In this document: one piece after another, positions 6,227 through 8,921 of the stretch
How the letters are laid out: every line of letters starts with the position of its first letter
Position numbering within the stretch: position 1 is the first letter of the stretch
Source: Methanoregula sp.
GTDB taxonomy: Archaea; Halobacteriota; Methanomicrobia; Methanomicrobiales; Methanospirillaceae
DNA length: 8,921 nucleotides
Assembly: GCA_013331015.1 (NCBI GenBank)
Contig: DUHF01000311.1
Span: 1 to 8,921 of the forward strand
Direction: 5' to 3'
The notes under the pieces: generated by a model
What the model was told of the DNA's origin: nothing
What the model saw: only the letters and a program-made list of their open reading frames with translations
Database searches by the model: none
Made by a program: the position numbers and the translations under genes

Positions 6227-6477
6227 CGCATCACCTTCTCTTTTCTTTGGCTGGTATCAGGATGAGCCAAAACCTGTTCGGAATTTACCGGAAAAACGAG
6301 ACTAACCATCATTCACTCGATTTATTCTCGGAATGCAATACCATTCACGGAAGTCTCCCGGGTTCTGGGACAAGGATGGGAACCACACCGCTGGCATGGG
6401 AAGATACAAGTGGGTTTCTGAAATCAGGCAGACGGTATTGGAATGACAAAAGAGATCAGAACGTGCGCAAGCCGGTG
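6227..6477. other. Intergenic, no gene seen
   Basis: These 251 bases between the mini-protein gene and the DtxR-type regulator gene, both on the minus strand, hold only a plus-strand frame (ATG at 6262, running to 6510) that has no recognised content and overlaps the end of the regulator. They are probably the leader or promoter of the mini-protein gene. A GGCCG-GTT-CGGCC dyad (6207-6219) and an ACGTACGT palindrome (6190-6197) lie just upstream of that gene's Shine-Dalgarno. Confidence 0.4.
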
Positions 6478-6924
6478 CTAGTGCCGTTGCCCGATCTGCC
6501 TCACGCGTGAAAACGATTCAAAATTCTTCATAGCGTTTGCAGCACCCGGGTTCTCTTTAAGAAAAGTAAAAAACAGGCGGATCTGCCCAATCGTATCCGG
6601 TGTCAGCTCGTGCTCCATCATGCAGGCATCCTTCGATGCGATTGCTTCAGGGACCCTGAACAGTTCCAGAAACATCTGGAGGGTCTCGTGCCGGTCCTTG
6701 ATTATCTCGGCTATGCGGCGGCCTTCCGGAGTGAGAGTTACCCCGTCATATTTCCGGTAGATTATCATGCCCATTTTATCCAGTTTCTGGACCATCTCGA
6801 CAACCGTTGGCGGCTGGATGCCAAGCTCCCGGGCAATATCCCGGGTCCGGGCATAGCCTTTTTCAGAGGATGCGTTGAGGATTGCTTCGAGATAGTCCTC
6901 CGCTTTCCTGCTCATGGCCTGCAT
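6478..6924 (-). CDS. DtxR/MntR-family metal-dependent regulator
   Basis: This 148-aa regulator has an N-terminal winged helix-turn-helix (residues about 7-64; GYARTRDIARELGIQPPTVVEMVQKLDKMGMI, then YDGVTLTPEGRR) and a dimerisation/metal domain from about 70. Family knowledge places metal ligands at positions matched here by D10 and E13 (AEDYLEAI, as MntR Asp8/Glu11), H79 (DRHE, as MntR His77), and C101-x-x-E104-H105 (as DtxR Cys102/Glu105/His106; MntR has Glu at the Cys place). There is no C-terminal SH3 domain, as in MntR. It is expected to bind DNA when loaded with Fe(II) or Mn(II). It is divergent from feoA-feoA-feoB, so it most likely controls ferrous-iron uptake and perhaps itself. TTATAA about 25 bases before ATG 6924 and no Shine-Dalgarno point to a leaderless transcript; ATG 6915 is an alternative start. 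Confidence 0.92.
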   Translation of the reverse strand: MQAMSRKAEDYLEAILNASSEKGYARTRDIARELGIQPPTVVEMVQKLDKMGMIIYRKYDGVTLTPEGRRIAEIIKDRHETLQMFLELFRVPEAIASKDACMMEHELTPDTIGQIRLFFTFLKENPGAANAMKNFESFSRVRQIGQRH

Positions 6925-6946
6925 GACAGATCTTGGTTTTGGAAGA

Positions 6947-6952
6947 TTATAA
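6947..6952 (-). promoter_or_regulatory. TATA box of the DtxR-type regulator
   Basis: TTATAA is centred about 26 bases upstream of ATG 6924, the archaeal TATA distance from a transcription start, so transcription would begin at or near the ATG. On the minus strand CCCGAAA (6961-6955) ends two bases before it, in the place of the BRE and upstream flank. Confidence 0.55.
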
Positions 6953-7039
6953 GATTTCGGGTTCCCTAAATCGCTGCCTGTGCGTGCAGAATTCGGATCT
7001 GACGAATATTCCTAACTTTTTTTGGTCAATTTGTGGGAT

Positions 7040-7056
7040 CCCGAAAGAGTTTCGGG
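7040..7056. promoter_or_regulatory. Dyad CCCGAAA-N3-TTTCGGG upstream of feoA
   Basis: CCCGAAA at 7040-7046 and TTTCGGG at 7050-7056 form a perfect 7-3-7 inverted repeat, 36 bases before the first feoA ATG and just upstream of a weak TATA-like CTTATC (7062-7067). A matching half-site TTTCGGG lies at 6955-6961, against the TATA box of the divergent regulator. The 17-bp dyad size is in the range of DtxR-family operators, so it is the best candidate site for the metal regulator. GGG 7035-7037 and CCC 7060-7062 could lengthen the stem. Confidence 0.5.
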
Positions 7057-7092
7057 TGACCCTTATCCGCGCCAAACGGGCGATATTCCTGT

Positions 7093-7374
7093 ATGGATGA
7101 TTCACAAAAAATCCCTGCACTGCAAAACCAGCAGGAAGGTGTGACCACACTCGACTGCATTGCGCCACCGGCTTCCTGCCGGGTCGTGGGCATATCCGCT
7201 CCGGCCATAGTAAGGAAGCGGTTGCTTGCGCTCGGCTTTGTGCCGGGCACCCTCATTGAAGCCGTCCGGGCCGCCCCGCTCGGCGACCCGGTCGAATACC
7301 AGATCAAGGGATACGGTATCTCGCTCCGGAAAGAGGACGCCCGCCTCATCTCGGTCACGTCCGGGGGTGCCTGA
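7093..7374 (+). CDS. feoA: FeoA-family protein (first copy)
   Basis: This 93-aa cytosolic protein has an SH3-like FeoA domain from about residue 18 to the end. Family hallmarks are RKRLLALGFVPGT 41-53, the APLGDPVEYQIKGYGISLRKEDARLISV stretch 61-88 with the typical PLGDP and LR..DA signatures, and an extra N-terminal 17 residues. FeoA proteins are thought to bind FeoB and modulate ferrous iron uptake. It is the first gene of feoA-feoA-feoB; its stop is two bases from the next ATG. No Shine-Dalgarno precedes ATG 7093, while a weak TATA-like CTTATC lies about 28 bases upstream, fitting a leaderless start. Expression is probably set by the divergent metal regulator. Confidence 0.94.
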   Translation: MDDSQKIPALQNQQEGVTTLDCIAPPASCRVVGISAPAIVRKRLLALGFVPGTLIEAVRAAPLGDPVEYQIKGYGISLRKEDARLISVTSGGA

Positions 7375-7376
7375 CC

Positions 7377-7727
7377 ATGCAGGCAATGCCCCTTTCGTTC
7401 CTCTCCCCCGGGACAGATACCATCGTCGCTGATGTACGGGCCGGGCACGGCATGCTCCACCGCCTCGCAGCGATGGGGATCTTTCCCGGCAGCAAGCTTT
7501 CCGTTGTCTGCTCCGACCGGGGCTCGCTCATCATTGCGGTTGGGGGCACCCGGTATGCACTCTCTCACGGCATGGCAATGAAAATCCTTGTCGGGGGCCC
7601 TGCAATGGCAGATCCCGGTACAGCAGATGGGCGTCCAGGTCCGTTCACGGGGTGCTGCCATGCCGGTCACGGCCATGTTCACCGGCAGAAGGGATGCGGT
7701 ATGCCCAATGGGGAGGAGATGCCATGA
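7377..7727 (+). CDS. feoA: FeoA-family protein (second copy) with Cys/His-rich tail
   Basis: The FeoA SH3-like domain occupies about residues 4-72: LSFLSPGTDTIVADV, MLHRLAAMGIFPGSKLSVV 26-44, then TRYALSHGMAMKILV 58-72. It is more divergent than the first copy and lacks the PLGDP signature. FeoA proteins are usually about 75-90 aa; this one continues to 116 with a Gly/Pro linker and a tail holding C93, C94, H95, H98, H100, H102 and C107, which looks able to bind metal. The reading frame continues without interruption and its TGA overlaps the feoB ATG (ATGA), the usual sign of coupled translation, so the tail is probably not a frameshift artefact. The start at 7377 is two bases after the first feoA stop, with a GGGGGTG about 10 bases upstream; ATG 7386 is an alternative. 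Confidence 0.9.
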   Translation: MQAMPLSFLSPGTDTIVADVRAGHGMLHRLAAMGIFPGSKLSVVCSDRGSLIIAVGGTRYALSHGMAMKILVGGPAMADPGTADGRPGPFTGCCHAGHGHVHRQKGCGMPNGEEMP

Positions 7728-8921
7728 CACGCAGGATCCGCATTGCCCTTGCAGGCAACCCGAATGTGGGCAAGAGCACCATCTTCAATGCCCTTACGGG
7801 TTCCCGCCAGCATGTCGGCAACTGGCCCGGGGTCACGGTCGAGAAGAAGAGCGGGACTGCCATGGTCGGAAAGACCGAAGTTGAAATCATCGATCTTCCC
7901 GGCACGTACAGCCTTACCGCGTACTCAATCGATGAAGTGGTTGCCCGCGATTACATCATTGATGAAAAACCCGATGTCGTTATCCACGTCATCGATGCGA
8001 CCAACTTCGAACGGAACCTGTACCTGACAACCCAGCTCATGGAGCTCGGCGTCCCACTTGTCATCGCCTTGAACATGTCGGACGAGGCCGAGAATAACGG
8101 CACCATAATCAACCGTTCCCTGATCAAGAAGTACTTCGAGATCCCCGCCATCAGGACAGTAGGGAGCAAGGGAGAGGGGCTCGATGAACTCCTCCGGGCC
8201 GCACTGACGGAAGCAGAGACCTCGCCCCACCACGAGCACGCGATTGGATATGGAGACGAGATCGAGCGGCATATCGCCGATCTCGTAGCGGTTCTGGAGC
8301 GGGATCCGGCGCTGGCCGCCCGGTACCCGCCCCGCTGGCTTGCCGTCCGGTTGCTGGAAGGCGATGAGAACGCAAGAGAGAAGATTGCTGCAAGCCCGGT
8401 CGGCGATTCCGTGAATGCAGTGCTGAAGGCAACCGATCCGGAGAATACCGAAGCAGCAATGGCCGACCGGAGGTACGAGGTGATTGGCGCCCTCCTCCCG
8501 CAGATCTGCACGACATGTGTGAAAGAGATGAACGTCTCGGACGTCATCGACCGCGTGGTCACCGACCGGTGGCTTGGTATCCCCATCTTCCTCGCACTGA
8601 TGTGGGCGGCATTCGAGCTGACCTTTGCCGTGGCAACACCATTCATGTCCGCCATTGATGCAATCATGGCATCCCTTGCGGAGTATATTGCAACAAGCGG
8701 CATGGAGCCCGCGTGGCTCGCGTCGCTGCTTGGCGACGGGATCATAGGCGGGATGGGAGCAGTCCTGATATTCATCCCCAACATCTTCATCCTGCTCTTC
8801 ATCCTCTCGCTCCTCGAAGACAGTGGCTACCTTGCCCGCGCCGCGTTCGTCATGGACCGGATGATGTATGCCATCGGCCTGCCTGGCAAGTCCTTTATCC
8901 CGATGCTCATCGGCTTTGGCT
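7724..8921 (+). CDS. feoB: FeoB ferrous iron transporter, N-terminal part (3' truncated by window)
   Basis: Ferrous-iron permease with an N-terminal G protein domain. The first 399 residues are present. G1 GNPNVGKST 11-19, G2 Thr38 in NWPGVTVEK, G3 DLPG 57-60, G4 NMSD 117-120, G5 near VGSKGEG 146-152; a helical GDI-like region follows to about 275. Membrane segments begin at about 283 (WLGIPIFLALMWAAFELTF), with another at about 343-364 (GAVLIFIPNIFILLFILSLL) followed by EDSGYLARAAFVMDR, a FeoB hallmark. The window ends at GLPGKSFIPMLIGFG, just before the expected Cys-Asn-Val-Pro motif; full-length FeoB is usually about 600-770 aa, so roughly half is missing. The ATG overlaps the second feoA stop. 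FeoB imports Fe(II) across the cytoplasmic membrane, driven or gated by GTP hydrolysis. Confidence 0.97.
   Translation, partial: MTRRIRIALAGNPNVGKSTIFNALTGSRQHVGNWPGVTVEKKSGTAMVGKTEVEIIDLPGTYSLTAYSIDEVVARDYIIDEKPDVVIHVIDATNFERNLYLTTQLMELGVPLVIALNMSDEAENNGTIINRSLIKKYFEIPAIRTVGSKGEGLDELLRAALTEAETSPHHEHAIGYGDEIERHIADLVAVLERDPALAARYPPRWLAVRLLEGDENAREKIAASPVGDSVNAVLKATDPENTEAAMADRRYEVIGALLPQICTTCVKEMNVSDVIDRVVTDRWLGIPIFLALMWAAFELTFAVATPFMSAIDAIMASLAEYIATSGMEPAWLASLLGDGIIGGMGAVLIFIPNIFILLFILSLLEDSGYLARAAFVMDRMMYAIGLPGKSFIPMLIGFG

Noticed and set aside
6262..6510. Plus-strand frame beginning MSQNLFGIYRKN between the mini-protein and the metal regulator
   Set aside because: It overlaps the 3' end of the well-supported regulator gene on the other strand, lacks a convincing ribosome site, and the sequence resembles no family.
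7017..7023. T7 run upstream of feoA as a terminator or attenuator
   Set aside because: It lies between divergent promoters, upstream of the predicted feoA start, with no transcript expected to read through it; probably just AT-rich spacer.
7951..8802. 283-codon minus-strand frame opposite feoB
   Set aside because: Ser/Arg/Ala-rich antisense shadow; the plus strand carries all FeoB G-protein motifs.

Overview
The window most resembles a chromosome segment of a methanogenic archaeon of the Methanomicrobiales type (Methanoregula-like). This rests on a TrmB-family regulator, a compact DtxR/MntR-type metal regulator, a tandem feoA-feoA-feoB iron operon, GC-rich codon third positions, and several genes with a TATA-like box about 25-30 bases before the ATG and no Shine-Dalgarno, as in leaderless archaeal transcripts. 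The lineage is inferred; no rRNA or other marker is present.

Layout. (1) 1-1602, plus strand: the ATPase end of an ABC exporter cut by the window start, then two tiny ORFs packed almost end to end, then a membrane methyltransferase of the isoprenylcysteine methyltransferase family. (2) 1696-2259, plus: a conserved-looking 187-aa protein of unknown function with a Cys cluster. (3) 2260-3561: a gene-poor island. It holds a plausible 51-aa minus-strand small protein (2303-2458), a weaker 44-aa plus-strand ORF (2677-2811), and an elaborate inverted-repeat structure (2882-3040) built of degenerate ~21-bp units around a perfect 22-bp palindrome. (4) 3562-5894: a TrmB-type regulator (minus) divergent from a 14-TM-type MFS exporter (plus). 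The short gap holds a clean dyad, ATTACAAC-N8-GTTGTAAT, the obvious candidate operator. (5) 6002-6172, minus: a 56-aa His-rich coiled-coil mini-protein with a strong Shine-Dalgarno. (6) 6478-8921: a DtxR/MntR-family regulator (minus) divergent from feoA1-feoA2-feoB (plus); feoB runs off the window.

How the genes work together. The right third is an iron-homeostasis module. The regulator probably senses Fe(II) or Mn(II) and acts on the shared intergenic region, where a CCCGAAA-N3-TTTCGGG dyad precedes feoA and a matching half-site abuts the regulator's own TATA box. The two FeoA proteins are small SH3-like partners of the FeoB ferrous-iron GTPase/permease. The second carries an unusual Cys/His-rich tail. 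The middle third is a regulator/efflux pair. The left part is an exporter plus a membrane methyltransferase without a clear joint role.

No phage, CRISPR, insertion sequence, tRNA or rRNA was recognised. The least ordinary items are the nested inverted repeat, the two candidate operators, the mixed metal site of the DtxR-type regulator, the metal-binding-looking tail on FeoA2, and the His-striped coiled-coil mini-protein.
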